The notes beneath the pieces were generated by a model that ran no database searches, had not been told where the DNA came from, and saw nothing but the letters and a program-made list of their open reading frames with translations. Positions 46,039 through 54,500 of a DNA stretch of 64,000 nucleotides are shown one piece after another. Made by a program: the position numbers and the translations under genes. Each line of letters starts with the position of its first letter. Positions within the stretch are counted from its first letter, which is position 1. This DNA is from Blastococcus litoris (lineage in GTDB: Bacteria > Actinomycetota > Actinomycetes > Mycobacteriales > Geodermatophilaceae), in NCBI RefSeq assembly GCF_003075095.1, contig NZ_QCZF01000005.1, forward strand, positions 336,975-400,974. The letters are read 5' to 3'.

Positions 46039-46058
46039 AAACGTTATCGACAACGTTT
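46039..46058. promoter_or_regulatory. Likely LacI-family operator of the xylan locus
   Basis: The 20 bp AAACGTTATCGACAACGTTT are a near-perfect palindrome (18 of 20 positions symmetric) centred in the divergent region. They overlap the possible -10 of the GH10 gene and the upstream edge of the importer -35. The locus encodes a LacI protein at 49403, whose family binds such AACGTT-type half-sites. Confidence 0.65.
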
Positions 46059-46086
46059 GACATCGACAAGCGTCCCCTGCCATCTT
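46057..46086 (+). promoter_or_regulatory. Possible promoter of the xylo-oligosaccharide importer operon
   Basis: A consensus -35 TTGACA (46057-46062) lies at the operator edge, with a weak -10-like CATCTT (46081-46086) 18 bases further on. The start codon at 46141 follows. The -10 is poor, so this is tentative. Confidence 0.4.
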
Positions 46087-46140
46087 CTGCCCTGTGTCCC
46101 ACGCCACTGGCGGCGTGCGGTGGAACGAAGGGGTTTCAGA

Positions 46141-47433
46141 ATGCGGCGTTCGGGGCGAGCAGCTCTCTCGGTGCTGTGCAGCAGCGCAGTGCTGCTGACG
46201 GCCACTGCCTGCGGCGGTGGGGACGACAGCAGCGCGTCGGGAGACGAGAACACGATCACCTGGTGGCACAACTCGAACAACGAGCCCGGCAAGGGCTACT
46301 ACGAGCAGGTCGCCGAGGACTTCGAGAAGGACCACCCCGGCGTGAACGTCGAGGTCGTCGCCATGGCGCACGAGGACATGGTCGACAAGCTGGAGGCCGC
46401 CTTCCAGAGCGGTGACGTGCCGGACGTGTACATGGAGCGCGGCGGCGGCGAGCTCGCCGACCACGTGGAGGCCGGCCTGGTCCGCGACATCTCCGAGGAC
46501 GCGTCGGAGGAGATCGACAAGATCGGCGGCTCGGTCGCCGGCTGGCAGGTCGACGACAAGACCTACGCGCTGCCGTTCTCCGTCGGCGTCGTCGGTTTCT
46601 GGTACAACACCGAGCTCTTCCAGCAGGCGGGCATCACCGAGCCGCCGGCGACGATGGAGGAGCTGGCCGCCACCGTCGAGACGCTCAAGGGCGCCGGCAT
46701 CACGCCGATCTCGGTCGGCGCGGGCGACAAGTGGCCCGCTGCCCACTACTGGTACTACACGGCGCTGCGCTCCTGCTCCGAGGACGTGCTGACCGACGCG
46801 GTCACCAGCCTCGACTTCTCGGACGAGTGCTTCGTGAAGGCCGGCGAGGCGCTGCAGGGCCTGGTCGAGACCGACCCCTTCAACCCCGGCTTCCTGACCA
46901 CCCCGGCGCAGGAGGGCGCGACCTCCGCGTCCGGCCTGCTCGCCACGGGTCAGGTCGCGATGGAGCTGCAGGGCCACTGGGAGCCCGGCGTCATGCAGGG
47001 CCTCACCGAGAGCGGCGAGGGCCTGGGCGACAAGACCGGGTGGTTCCCCTTCCCGGCGGTCGAGGGCGGCGACGGTGACCCCGAGGCCGCGCTCGGCGGT
47101 GGCGACGCGTGGGCGGTCGCGGAGACCGCGCCCGACGAGGCCGTCGACCTGGTGAAGTACCTGCTGTCGGACGACGTGCAGCAGGGCTTCGCGGAGAACG
47201 ACATGGGCCTGCCGACGAACCCGGCTGCCTCGGAGTCCGTGACCGACCCGGCGCTGGCCGGTCTGCTCGCGGTCCGCGACGCCGCCCCGTTCGTGCAGCT
47301 CTACTTCGACACGGCCTTCGGAGCCTCCGTCGGTGGTGCGATGAACGACGCGGTCGCCCTGCTCTTCGCGGGGCAGGCCACGCCGGAGGACATCGTGGCC
47401 CAGACCCAGGACGCCGCGGACCAGGAGAAGTGA
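46141..47433 (+). CDS. ABC transporter sugar-binding lipoprotein
   Basis: This 430-residue extracellular binding lipoprotein has a signal peptide with lipobox TATAC (near Cys24) and a family 1 solute-binding fold. It begins with ITWWHNSNNEPGKGYYEQVA and contains the family-1 GVVGFWYNTELFQ and GHWEPGVMQG. The neighbours point to xylo-oligosaccharide or xylobiose as ligand. GAAGGGG precedes the ATG at 46141. It is the first gene of the divergent importer unit. Confidence 0.9.
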   Translation: MRRSGRAALSVLCSSAVLLTATACGGGDDSSASGDENTITWWHNSNNEPGKGYYEQVAEDFEKDHPGVNVEVVAMAHEDMVDKLEAAFQSGDVPDVYMERGGGELADHVEAGLVRDISEDASEEIDKIGGSVAGWQVDDKTYALPFSVGVVGFWYNTELFQQAGITEPPATMEELAATVETLKGAGITPISVGAGDKWPAAHYWYYTALRSCSEDVLTDAVTSLDFSDECFVKAGEALQGLVETDPFNPGFLTTPAQEGATSASGLLATGQVAMELQGHWEPGVMQGLTESGEGLGDKTGWFPFPAVEGGDGDPEAALGGGDAWAVAETAPDEAVDLVKYLLSDDVQQGFAENDMGLPTNPAASESVTDPALAGLLAVRDAAPFVQLYFDTAFGASVGGAMNDAVALLFAGQATPEDIVAQTQDAADQEK

Positions 47434-47440
47434 TCCCTCG

Positions 47441-48427
47441 ATGAGCTCACCGGTGACCGCTGCGCCGCCCGGGACCGACCCCGGCGCAGCGGTCACCCGG
47501 CGCCCAGACGAGCGCCGGGTGACCAGCCGCCGCCCCGGTGCCGGGAAGCGTCGGCAGCGCCTGGAGATCCTGCTCTTCGTGGCGCCGGCCCTGGCGCTGA
47601 TGGCGACCTTCGTCGTCTACCCGGTCTACTCCGCGGCCCGGATGTCGTTCTTCCGCTGGAAGGGCTTCGGCCCGATGGACGACTTCGTGGGCCTGGACAA
47701 CTACGTGCGCGTCCTCAACGACGACGTCTTCACCGACGCCGTCGTGCACAACTTCATCATCGTGTTCGCGTCGATCCTGGTGCAGCTTCCGCTGGGTCTC
47801 GCGCTGGCCCTGCTGCTCAACCGCCGCATCCGCGGGCGGGGCCTCCTGCGCACGATCATCTTCGTCCCCTACGTGCTGGCCGAGGTCATCGCCGGCGTGG
47901 TGTGGTTCCAGCTGCTGCAGCCGCGGACCGGTCTCCTCGAGACCATGCTGGGCTGGGTCGGCATCCCGGCGCCCGAGCAGGGCTTCCTCGGCACCCCCGA
48001 CCTCGCGCTGGCCACGGTCTTCGTCGTCCTGACGTGGAAGTACCTCGGCCTGGCCGTGCTGCTCTTCCTGGCCGGGCTGCAGGGCGTACCCGACGAGCTG
48101 CACGAGGCCGCGCAGCTCGACGGCGCCTCCTGGTGGCAGGTGCAGCGGCGCATCGCGATCCCGCTGATCGCCCCGACCATCCGGACCTGGTGCTTCCTGT
48201 CGATGATCGGGTCCCTGCAGCTGTTCGACATGGTCTGGATCCTCACCGGCGGCGGGCCGGCGAACGCGACCACCACGATGGCCACGTACCTGATCAGCCA
48301 GGGCACCCAGCGCAGCAACTTCGGCATCGCCGGCGCCGCCTCGGTGATCCTCTTCCTGATCGGGTTCGCCATGGCCGTCGCCTACCAGTTCCTGGTCCTC
48401 CGGCGTGACACGAAGGCGGACGCATGA
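47441..48427 (+). CDS. ABC transporter permease (MalF-like), xylo-oligosaccharide importer
   Basis: This 328-residue permease has six membrane helices and the EAA loop HEAAQLDGASWWQVQRRIAI that docks the ATPase. It has a long polar N-terminus. It starts 7 bp after the binding-protein gene, and its stop overlaps the next permease (ATGA). It works with the ATPase at 40199 in this locus. Ligand specificity is inferred from the context. Confidence 0.9.
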   Translation: MSSPVTAAPPGTDPGAAVTRRPDERRVTSRRPGAGKRRQRLEILLFVAPALALMATFVVYPVYSAARMSFFRWKGFGPMDDFVGLDNYVRVLNDDVFTDAVVHNFIIVFASILVQLPLGLALALLLNRRIRGRGLLRTIIFVPYVLAEVIAGVVWFQLLQPRTGLLETMLGWVGIPAPEQGFLGTPDLALATVFVVLTWKYLGLAVLLFLAGLQGVPDELHEAAQLDGASWWQVQRRIAIPLIAPTIRTWCFLSMIGSLQLFDMVWILTGGGPANATTTMATYLISQGTQRSNFGIAGAASVILFLIGFAMAVAYQFLVLRRDTKADA

Positions 48428-49302
48428 CCGCGACAGCACAGGCACCGGCGCGGACGGCCCGCGGGCGTTCCCGGCGGATGGCGTCCTACGGGAAGGGCGG
48501 ACCGTTCGTCTACCTGGTGGCGCTCTCGGTGGTGGCGCTGACGCTCGGGCCGGTCCTCTACGGCGCGCTCGGCGGCTTCCGCAGCAACGAGCAGCTGGCG
48601 CGCAACCCCGCGGCGCTGCCCGACCCGTGGCTGGGGCGCAACTACGAGGGCGTCATCACCAACCCGGACTTCTGGCGGTACGCCGTCAACTCGACGGTGA
48701 TCGCGCTGCTCACGACCGCGGTGGCCGTCATCGCGGGCGTGATGGCCGCGTACCCGCTGGCGCGCTACCAGTTCAAGCTCCGCGAGCCGCTGTTCCTGGT
48801 GTTCGTCCTCGGGCTGCTCTTCCCGGCGGCGGTGGCGATCGTCCCGCTGTTCATCCTCGTGACCCGCGACCTCCAGCTCGGGAACACGTGGTGGGGCGTG
48901 GCGCTGCCGCAGGCGGCGTTCGCGCTGCCCATGACGGTCGTGATCCTGCGGCCCTTCCTCATGGCCCTGCCCAAGGAGCTCGAGGAAGCGGCGATGCTCG
49001 ACGGCGCCGGCCGGATCCGCATCTTCTACCGGATCGCGCTGCCCCTGTGCATGCCCGGGCTGGTCACGGTGGGCGTGCTGGCGTTCGTCGCCTCCTGGAA
49101 CGCCTACCTCCTCCCGCTCCTGCTGCTGCGCGGCGAGATGCGCACCCTGCCCCTGGGTGTCGCGGACTACTCGACCGAGCACTCGGCCGACACCGCCGGC
49201 GTGCTCGCGTTCACGACGCTGGCGATGATCCCCGCGCTGGTGCTGTTCCTGGCGCTGCAGCGGCGCATCGTGAGCGGGCTCCAAGGGGCGGTGAAGGGCT
49301 GA
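48424..49302 (+). CDS. ABC transporter permease (MalG-like), xylo-oligosaccharide importer
   Basis: This 292-residue permease has six membrane helices and the EAA loop LEEAAMLDGAGRIRIFYRIA. ATG 48424 overlaps the upstream stop. Together with the previous gene it forms the heterodimeric CUT1 channel. The conserved C-terminal RRIVSGLQGAVKG is typical of MalG homologues. Confidence 0.9.
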   Translation: MTATAQAPARTARGRSRRMASYGKGGPFVYLVALSVVALTLGPVLYGALGGFRSNEQLARNPAALPDPWLGRNYEGVITNPDFWRYAVNSTVIALLTTAVAVIAGVMAAYPLARYQFKLREPLFLVFVLGLLFPAAVAIVPLFILVTRDLQLGNTWWGVALPQAAFALPMTVVILRPFLMALPKELEEAAMLDGAGRIRIFYRIALPLCMPGLVTVGVLAFVASWNAYLLPLLLLRGEMRTLPLGVADYSTEHSADTAGVLAFTTLAMIPALVLFLALQRRIVSGLQGAVKG

Positions 49303-49402
49303 GCCGCGCAGCGGCCGCCGCGGGCCGCAGACATGGTGCGTGCCTTCGGCGGCCCGGCCTGCGAGCCTGTCCGCCGGGCCCCCGGACGACGAGAGGTTGT
49401 TC

Positions 49403-50482
49403 ATGACGCTCCACACTTCGCGCGACGGTGCCGCCGTGGGTACCGCCCCGGGGCCCCAGATCGTCCCGTCGCCGGCCCTGCGCGGGCGCGTCACCATGCA
49501 GCAGGTGGCCGCGGAGGCCGGTGTCTCCATCTCCACCGTGTCCAAGGTGATCAACGGCCGGTACGGCGTCTCCTCCGAGACCGTCGACCACGTGACCCGC
49601 GTGATCGAGCGGCTGGGGTACGAGGCGAGCCTCGTCGCGCGCAGCCTCCGCAACCGCCGCACCAACGTCGTCGGCGTCCTGGTGATGGACTTCGAGCCCT
49701 TCAGCACCGAGGTGCTCAAGGGCGTGGCCGACGCGATCCACGGCTCCGGGTACGAGCTGATCGCCTACTCGGCCGGTGGGCACGTCGAGGCCCAGGTGGG
49801 CTGGGAGCGGCGCTCCCTGTCGCGGCTGATGGGCAGCCTCGTCGACGGCGCCGTCCTCGTCACGCCGACCGTGACCGACGTGCAGACCGACGGGCCGGTG
49901 GTGGCGGTGGACCCGCACACCGGTCCCTCCGGTCTCCCCTCGGTGGCCGCGGACAACCTGCAGGGCGCACGGCTCGCGGTGGAGCACCTGCTCGCGCTCG
50001 GGCACACGCGGGTCGGCATGATCACCGGCCGCTCCGACCTCGCCTCCGCGCAGCAGCGCGAGCAGGGCTACCGCGAGGCGCTGGCCACGGCGGGGCTGCC
50101 CGTCGACGAGACGCTGATGCCCTCCGGCGGTTTCGAGCCGGAGCTCGCGCGCACGGCGGCCCGGCAGCTGCTGTCCCTGCCCACCCCGCCGACGGCGATC
50201 TTCGCGGCGAACGACCTCTCGGCGCTGGCCACCCTCGAGGTGGCGCGGGAACTCGGGTTCGACGTGCCGGGCCGGCTGTCGGTGGTCGGCTTCGACAACA
50301 TCCCGGAGTCGGCGATGGCCGAGCCGCCGCTGACCACGGTGCAGCAGCAGATCCGGCGGATGGGCCAGGAGGCGACGGAGATGCTCCTGGCGCTCATCGC
50401 CGGGGAGGAGACGACCGGGCCGCACCGCACGCTCGACACCTCGGTCGTGGTGCGGGCGTCCACCGCTCCCCCGCAGCCCTGA
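49403..50482 (+). CDS. LacI family transcriptional regulator
   Basis: This 359-residue regulator has the LacI helix-turn-helix and hinge at residues 31-60 (AAEAGVSISTVSKVING), preceded by an atypical 28-residue tail. A periplasmic-binding-like ligand domain follows, with FAANDLSALATLE and VVGFDNIPES. It most likely represses the GH10 and importer units at the 46039 operator and is released by a xylo-oligosaccharide. GAGAGG precedes the ATG. It is convergent with rluB across a 4-bp gap. Confidence 0.92.
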   Translation: MTLHTSRDGAAVGTAPGPQIVPSPALRGRVTMQQVAAEAGVSISTVSKVINGRYGVSSETVDHVTRVIERLGYEASLVARSLRNRRTNVVGVLVMDFEPFSTEVLKGVADAIHGSGYELIAYSAGGHVEAQVGWERRSLSRLMGSLVDGAVLVTPTVTDVQTDGPVVAVDPHTGPSGLPSVAADNLQGARLAVEHLLALGHTRVGMITGRSDLASAQQREQGYREALATAGLPVDETLMPSGGFEPELARTAARQLLSLPTPPTAIFAANDLSALATLEVARELGFDVPGRLSVVGFDNIPESAMAEPPLTTVQQQIRRMGQEATEMLLALIAGEETTGPHRTLDTSVVVRASTAPPQP

Positions 50483-50486
50483 GGGC

Positions 50487-51341
50487 TCAGAGCCCGACGA
50501 GCTCCTGGAGCGTGCCGAGCTCCTCCTTGGACAGCCTGCGGATCGAGCCCGAGCGCATCCGCTGCAGCTGGATGGGACCGACGGCCGTGCGGGTCAGCCG
50601 CGACACCGGCAGGCCGACGTGGGCGAGCAGCCGCCGCACGATGTGCTTGCGGCCCTCGTGCAGCACCACCTCCACCACCGACTGGCCGGCGTGGGTGTCG
50701 ACCACGCGGAAGGAGTCGACCTTCACCGGGCCGTCCTCCAGCTCGACGCCGGCGCGCAGCCGGCGGGCGAGGTCGCGCGGCACCGAGCCGGAGACCTGCG
50801 CGAGATAGGTCTTGCGCACCTCGTAGGAGGGGTGGGCCAGGCGGTGGGCGAGCTCGCCGTCGTTGGTGAGCAGGAGCAGGCCCTCGGTGTCCTGGTCCAG
50901 CCGGCCGACGTGCACGAGGCCCTTGGCCAGGTCGCCGACCATGTCCCCGACGCATGCCCGCGCCCGGTCGTCGCTCATGGCGGTGATGACGCCCGGCGGC
51001 TTGTTCATCGCGTAGGTGACCCGGTCGTCGCGGATCTCGATCCGCACGCCGTCGACGGCGATCCGGTCCCGCGCCGGGTCGACCCGCATGCCCTGCACCT
51101 GGACGACGGCGCCGTTCACGCTGATCCGCCCGGCCTCGATCATGTCCTCGCAGACCCGGCGTGAGCCGACGCCGGCCCGGGCCAGGACCTTCTGCAGCCG
51201 CTCGCCGTCCCGGTCGTCGGAGTCGGGTCCGGGCCGGTCGCCCGGGTGCGCCGGGGCCAGCTCCATGTCCTCGGACCAGCCCTCGCCGCCTCCGGTGGTG
51301 CTGTCGTCGTCCTGGGTCGGGTCGTCCGGTGCGCCGTTCAT
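50487..51341 (-). CDS. Ribosomal large-subunit pseudouridine synthase (RluB-type)
   Basis: This 284-residue enzyme starts with an acidic, disordered extension of about 40 residues. An S4 RNA-binding domain follows (LQKVLARAGVGSRRVCEDMI), then a pseudouridine synthase domain with the catalytic Asp in GRLDQDTEGLLLLTND. Members modify 23S rRNA (U2605 region in E. coli RluB). ATG 51341 is chosen; an upstream ATG at 51359 is possible. It belongs with scpA/scpB in the conserved block. Confidence 0.93.
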   Translation of the reverse strand: MNGAPDDPTQDDDSTTGGGEGWSEDMELAPAHPGDRPGPDSDDRDGERLQKVLARAGVGSRRVCEDMIEAGRISVNGAVVQVQGMRVDPARDRIAVDGVRIEIRDDRVTYAMNKPPGVITAMSDDRARACVGDMVGDLAKGLVHVGRLDQDTEGLLLLTNDGELAHRLAHPSYEVRKTYLAQVSGSVPRDLARRLRAGVELEDGPVKVDSFRVVDTHAGQSVVEVVLHEGRKHIVRRLLAHVGLPVSRLTRTAVGPIQLQRMRSGSIRRLSKEELGTLQELVGL

Positions 51342-51386
51342 CGCCGTCCAGTCTCCCATCCCCCGGCCGCGGGCTAGCGTCCCTCC

Positions 51387-52196
51387 ATGGAGCCCGCACC
51401 GGGGGGACCCCTCCTGCGCCTGTCCACCGGCATCAGCACCGCCGTCTCGGAGCACGGCTCCCGGGACGGGTCCCCTCCCCTGGTCCTGCTCCACGGCTGG
51501 GCGGGTTCCCGTCGCTCCTTCGCCGCCCTGCTCCCCCTCCTCCCTCCGGCGCTGCGCACGGTGACCGTGGACCTGCGCGGCCACGGCGACGCCGACAAGC
51601 CGTCCACCGGCTACGACCTGCCCACGCTCGCCGGGGACGCCGTCGCCGTGCTGGACGCCCTCGACCTCCCGCGCGCGGTGCTCGTCGGGGTGTCCAGCGG
51701 CGGTTACGTGGCGCAGCAGGTCGCCGTCGACGCGCCGGAGCGGGTGGCGGGGCTGGTGCTGGCCGGCGCACCGCGGAGCCTGCGCGGCCGGCCGCCGTTC
51801 GCCGACGAGCTGGACCGGATCAGCGACCCGGTCGACCCCGGGTGGGCGCGGGCCTTCGTCGGCGGGTTCACCGATCTCGACCGGCTGCCGGCCTGGTACG
51901 TCGACGTCATGGTCGAGGACGCGCTGCGGCTCCCGGCCGCGGTGTGGTCCGCCTCCTTCGAGGGTCTCGTCCGCTCGCGGCCCCCGACGGACGACGCGGT
52001 CATCACCGCTCCCGCCCTGGTGGTCAGCGGCGCCCGGGACGAGCTGCTGGCCCGCGAGCACACGGCGGCCCTCGTCGCGGCCGTGCCCGGCGCCGAGTGG
52101 ATCGAGTACCCGGACACCGGGCACCTGGTGCTGGAGGAGCAGCCCGACTGGCTGGCGGCCGACATCGCGGCCTTCGTGGCGGAGCTCGCCGGCTGA
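51387..52196 (+). CDS. Alpha/beta hydrolase antisense within the scpB-rluB interval
   Basis: This 269-residue hydrolase has HGWAGSRRSF, the nucleophile elbow GVSSGGY, an acid in GARDELLAR and the final GHLVLEEQP His. It is encoded opposite to the conserved minus-strand scpB and rluB genes with 45- and 8-bp gaps. The placement interrupts a normally adjacent pair. No signal peptide is visible; the substrate is unknown. Confidence 0.82.
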   Translation: MEPAPGGPLLRLSTGISTAVSEHGSRDGSPPLVLLHGWAGSRRSFAALLPLLPPALRTVTVDLRGHGDADKPSTGYDLPTLAGDAVAVLDALDLPRAVLVGVSSGGYVAQQVAVDAPERVAGLVLAGAPRSLRGRPPFADELDRISDPVDPGWARAFVGGFTDLDRLPAWYVDVMVEDALRLPAAVWSASFEGLVRSRPPTDDAVITAPALVVSGARDELLAREHTAALVAAVPGAEWIEYPDTGHLVLEEQPDWLAADIAAFVAELAG

Positions 52197-52204
52197 CCTG
52201 TGGC

Positions 52205-53068
52205 TCAGCTGTCGGGGTGCTCGTCGAGCATCGCCGACGTCTCCGGCAGGAGCGGCGCGAGCTCCGGCAGGTCGGCGAGGCTCGCCAGGCCGAGCCGCTC
52301 CAGGAACAGCGGCGTCGTGGCGTAGAGCCCGCCGCCACTGTCGGGGTCGGAGCCGACCTCGTGCACGAGCCCGCGGGTCAGCAGGGTGCGCATGACGCCG
52401 TCCACGCCGACCCCGCGGATCGCCGACACCCGGGCCCGGGTCACCGGCTGCCGGTAGGCGATGACCGCCAGGGTCTCCAGGGCTGCCTGGGTGAGCCGGC
52501 TCCGCTGCCCGTCGACCAGGTACCGCTCGACGACCGGCGCGTGCTCCTCGCGGGTGTAGAGCCGCCAGCCCTCCCCCACCCGGCGCAGCGTCAGCCCGGA
52601 GCGGCGCCGGTCGTAGCCCTCGGCGAGCTCGGCGAGGCCGCTGCGCACCTGCTCGACCGGGCAGCGCAGCGCGCCGGCGAGGGTCTGCTCGTCGACCGGG
52701 TCGTCCATGACGAACAGCAGCGCCTCGAGCCCGCCCCGCAGCTCCTCCGGGGCGAGCAGCTCGAGCTGCTCCTCGGCCTCGTCGGGCGCCGGCTCCCCCG
52801 CCGGGACGTCGGCCGGTGTGGGGTCCTGCGGCGGCTCCGGGGCGGGCTCGACGTCGGGGTCGGGTTCCTGCGGGACCGGCGGCGGTTCGGGGACCTCCAG
52901 CGGCTGGTCGGCCACGCGCGCGGCCAGCTCGGCGGCGACGGCGTCCCAGGCGGCCGGGTCCTCGTCGCCGCGGTCCTGCGCGAGCTCGCGGGTGGCGGCC
53001 AGCTCGGCGGCGAGCGCCTCCCACGAGATGGGCGCGGGTTCCGGTGCCTGCGGGTCCTGCTCGCTCAC
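52205..53068 (-). CDS. scpB: SMC-Scp complex subunit ScpB with long acidic N-terminus
   Basis: This 287-residue protein has an N-terminal Pro/Glu-rich extension of about 105 residues, then the paired winged-helix ScpB domain (from about LLAPEELRGGLEALLF). It has ETLAVIAYRQPVTRARVSAIRG and the C-terminal RLGLASLADLPELAPLLPE. ScpB binds ScpA and helps SMC organise chromosomes. GTG 53068 overlaps the scpA stop. The extension is longer than usual for the family (about 190-200 residues). Confidence 0.94.
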   Translation of the reverse strand: MSEQDPQAPEPAPISWEALAAELAATRELAQDRGDEDPAAWDAVAAELAARVADQPLEVPEPPPVPQEPDPDVEPAPEPPQDPTPADVPAGEPAPDEAEEQLELLAPEELRGGLEALLFVMDDPVDEQTLAGALRCPVEQVRSGLAELAEGYDRRRSGLTLRRVGEGWRLYTREEHAPVVERYLVDGQRSRLTQAALETLAVIAYRQPVTRARVSAIRGVGVDGVMRTLLTRGLVHEVGSDPDSGGGLYATTPLFLERLGLASLADLPELAPLLPETSAMLDEHPDS

Positions 53069-53976
53069 GTGTACTCCTCGTCCAGGGCCGTCGTCCCGTC
53101 GTCGGGGTCCTCGACGGCTCCGTCGACGTCGTCGCTGTGCCGGTCGGCCGGCGCGCTCGTGCCCGTCCACCGCACGTGCAGCTCGCCCAGTGGCGTGAGC
53201 TGCTCGAACACCACCCGCTGCTGCCGGTAGAGCTCCAGGAGCGCCAGGAATCGCGCCACCACCTCGAGGGTGTGCCCGCAGTCGGCCGTCAGGGCCCGGA
53301 AGGTCGCCGTCCCCGACCGGACCAGGTGGTTGCGGACGGCGAGCAGCTGCTCGGAGACGCTGACCGGCGGCGCGTGCAGGTGGGAGACGCTCACGACCTC
53401 CGGTGCCTTCGGCGCGAGCACGCGGGCGGCCAGTGCGGCGAACTGGGCGGGGCTCAGGTCGAGCACGACCTCCGGGACGAGGTCGGCGAAGCGCGGTTCG
53501 AGGGCCGTCGACCGCGGGAAGCGCTGCGCGGCCCGGGCCTCCCCCTCGCGGAGGAACGACGCGGCCTGCTTATAGGCCTTGTACTGCAGCAGCCGGGCGA
53601 ACAGCAGGTCGCGCGCCTCGAGGAGCTCGAGGTCGTCCTCGTCGTCGACGTCGGCGGCCGGGAGGAGGCGGGCGGCCTTCAGGTCGAGCAGCGTCGAGGC
53701 GACGACGAGGAACTCGCTGGCCTGGTCGAGGTCGAGCTGGTCGCCGAGGGCGCGCAGGTGGGCGATGAACTCGTCGGTCACCGTCGACAGCGCGATCTCG
53801 GTGACGTCGAGCTTGTGCTTCCCGATCAGCTGGAGGAGCAGGTCGAACGGGCCCTCGAAGTTGGTCAGCCGGACGGTGAACCGCGACGGCGCGGCGCCGG
53901 GGGCCGCAGGTGCCCCCGGTGCCGCGCCGTTCTCGCTGCTCACGGACGCCGAGCCTATGCCCGGCAGCCCGGTCAC
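53065..53976 (-). CDS. scpA: Segregation and condensation protein ScpA
   Basis: This 303-residue kleisin has the N-terminal SMC-binding FEGPFDLLLQLIGKHKLDV motif and a C-terminal winged helix (FRALTADCGHTLEVVARFLALLEL). It links SMC heads to ScpB. GTG 53976 overlaps the stop of the RHH-like gene and its own stop overlaps scpB. An acidic tail follows the domain. Confidence 0.95.
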   Translation of the reverse strand: MTGLPGIGSASVSSENGAAPGAPAAPGAAPSRFTVRLTNFEGPFDLLLQLIGKHKLDVTEIALSTVTDEFIAHLRALGDQLDLDQASEFLVVASTLLDLKAARLLPAADVDDEDDLELLEARDLLFARLLQYKAYKQAASFLREGEARAAQRFPRSTALEPRFADLVPEVVLDLSPAQFAALAARVLAPKAPEVVSVSHLHAPPVSVSEQLLAVRNHLVRSGTATFRALTADCGHTLEVVARFLALLELYRQQRVVFEQLTPLGELHVRWTGTSAPADRHSDDVDGAVEDPDDGTTALDEEYT

Positions 53977-54500
53977 CCCTTCAGGCGCCGGACCAGGATC
54001 GAGTCGTCGCCGCGCTCGCCGAGGTCGGCCAGCAGGACCGAGATCGCCTCGCGCACGATGCGGCCGCGGTCGGCGGCCACCCCGTGCTGACCCCGGAGGG
54101 TCAGGCGGGCGCTCTCGAGAGCGAGGAGCTCGTCGGCCGAGATGTAGACGGTGATCTTCTCGTCGTGCTTGGTGCGTTCGGTGCGCCGGGCCGGGCGGCC
54201 GCGGGTCGGCACGTGCGGCTGGAGCGTCGGGACCGGCTGCGGCGCCCCGAGCTGCTGCGGCATCGGACGGAACCCGGCCAGCTCGTCGCCCGCGGCAGCG
54301 CCACCGGGGACGAGCGTGAGCGGCATGCCCGGCTGCCCCTCCCCCGTCTCGTCGCGGCGGCCGGCGACGGCGCCGCGCAGCGCGGGCGAGCTGGTGGTGG
54401 AGCTCAGGCTGGGCAGCTCGGTCACCTCGGGGGTGGTGGGAGCCGAGTCGGTGCGGCGGAACAGCTCCGACGCCCCCGGGAGAATCGGCCGACGCGTCAC
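53973..54500 (-). CDS. Conserved protein with C-terminal ribbon-helix-helix-like domain, between parA and scpA
   Basis: This 175-residue protein has a long low-complexity N-terminal half (about 1-110). Its C-terminal segment from about residue 115 reads KITVYISADELLALESARLT, then GRIVREAISVLLADL: a strand followed by two helices, as in ribbon-helix-helix DNA-binding domains. It sits exactly between ParA and ScpA with GTGA overlaps on both sides. It may provide the DNA-binding function that ParB usually supplies. That role is inference from fold and position. Confidence 0.78.
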   Translation of the reverse strand: MTRRPILPGASELFRRTDSAPTTPEVTELPSLSSTTSSPALRGAVAGRRDETGEGQPGMPLTLVPGGAAAGDELAGFRPMPQQLGAPQPVPTLQPHVPTRGRPARRTERTKHDEKITVYISADELLALESARLTLRGQHGVAADRGRIVREAISVLLADLGERGDDSILVRRLKG

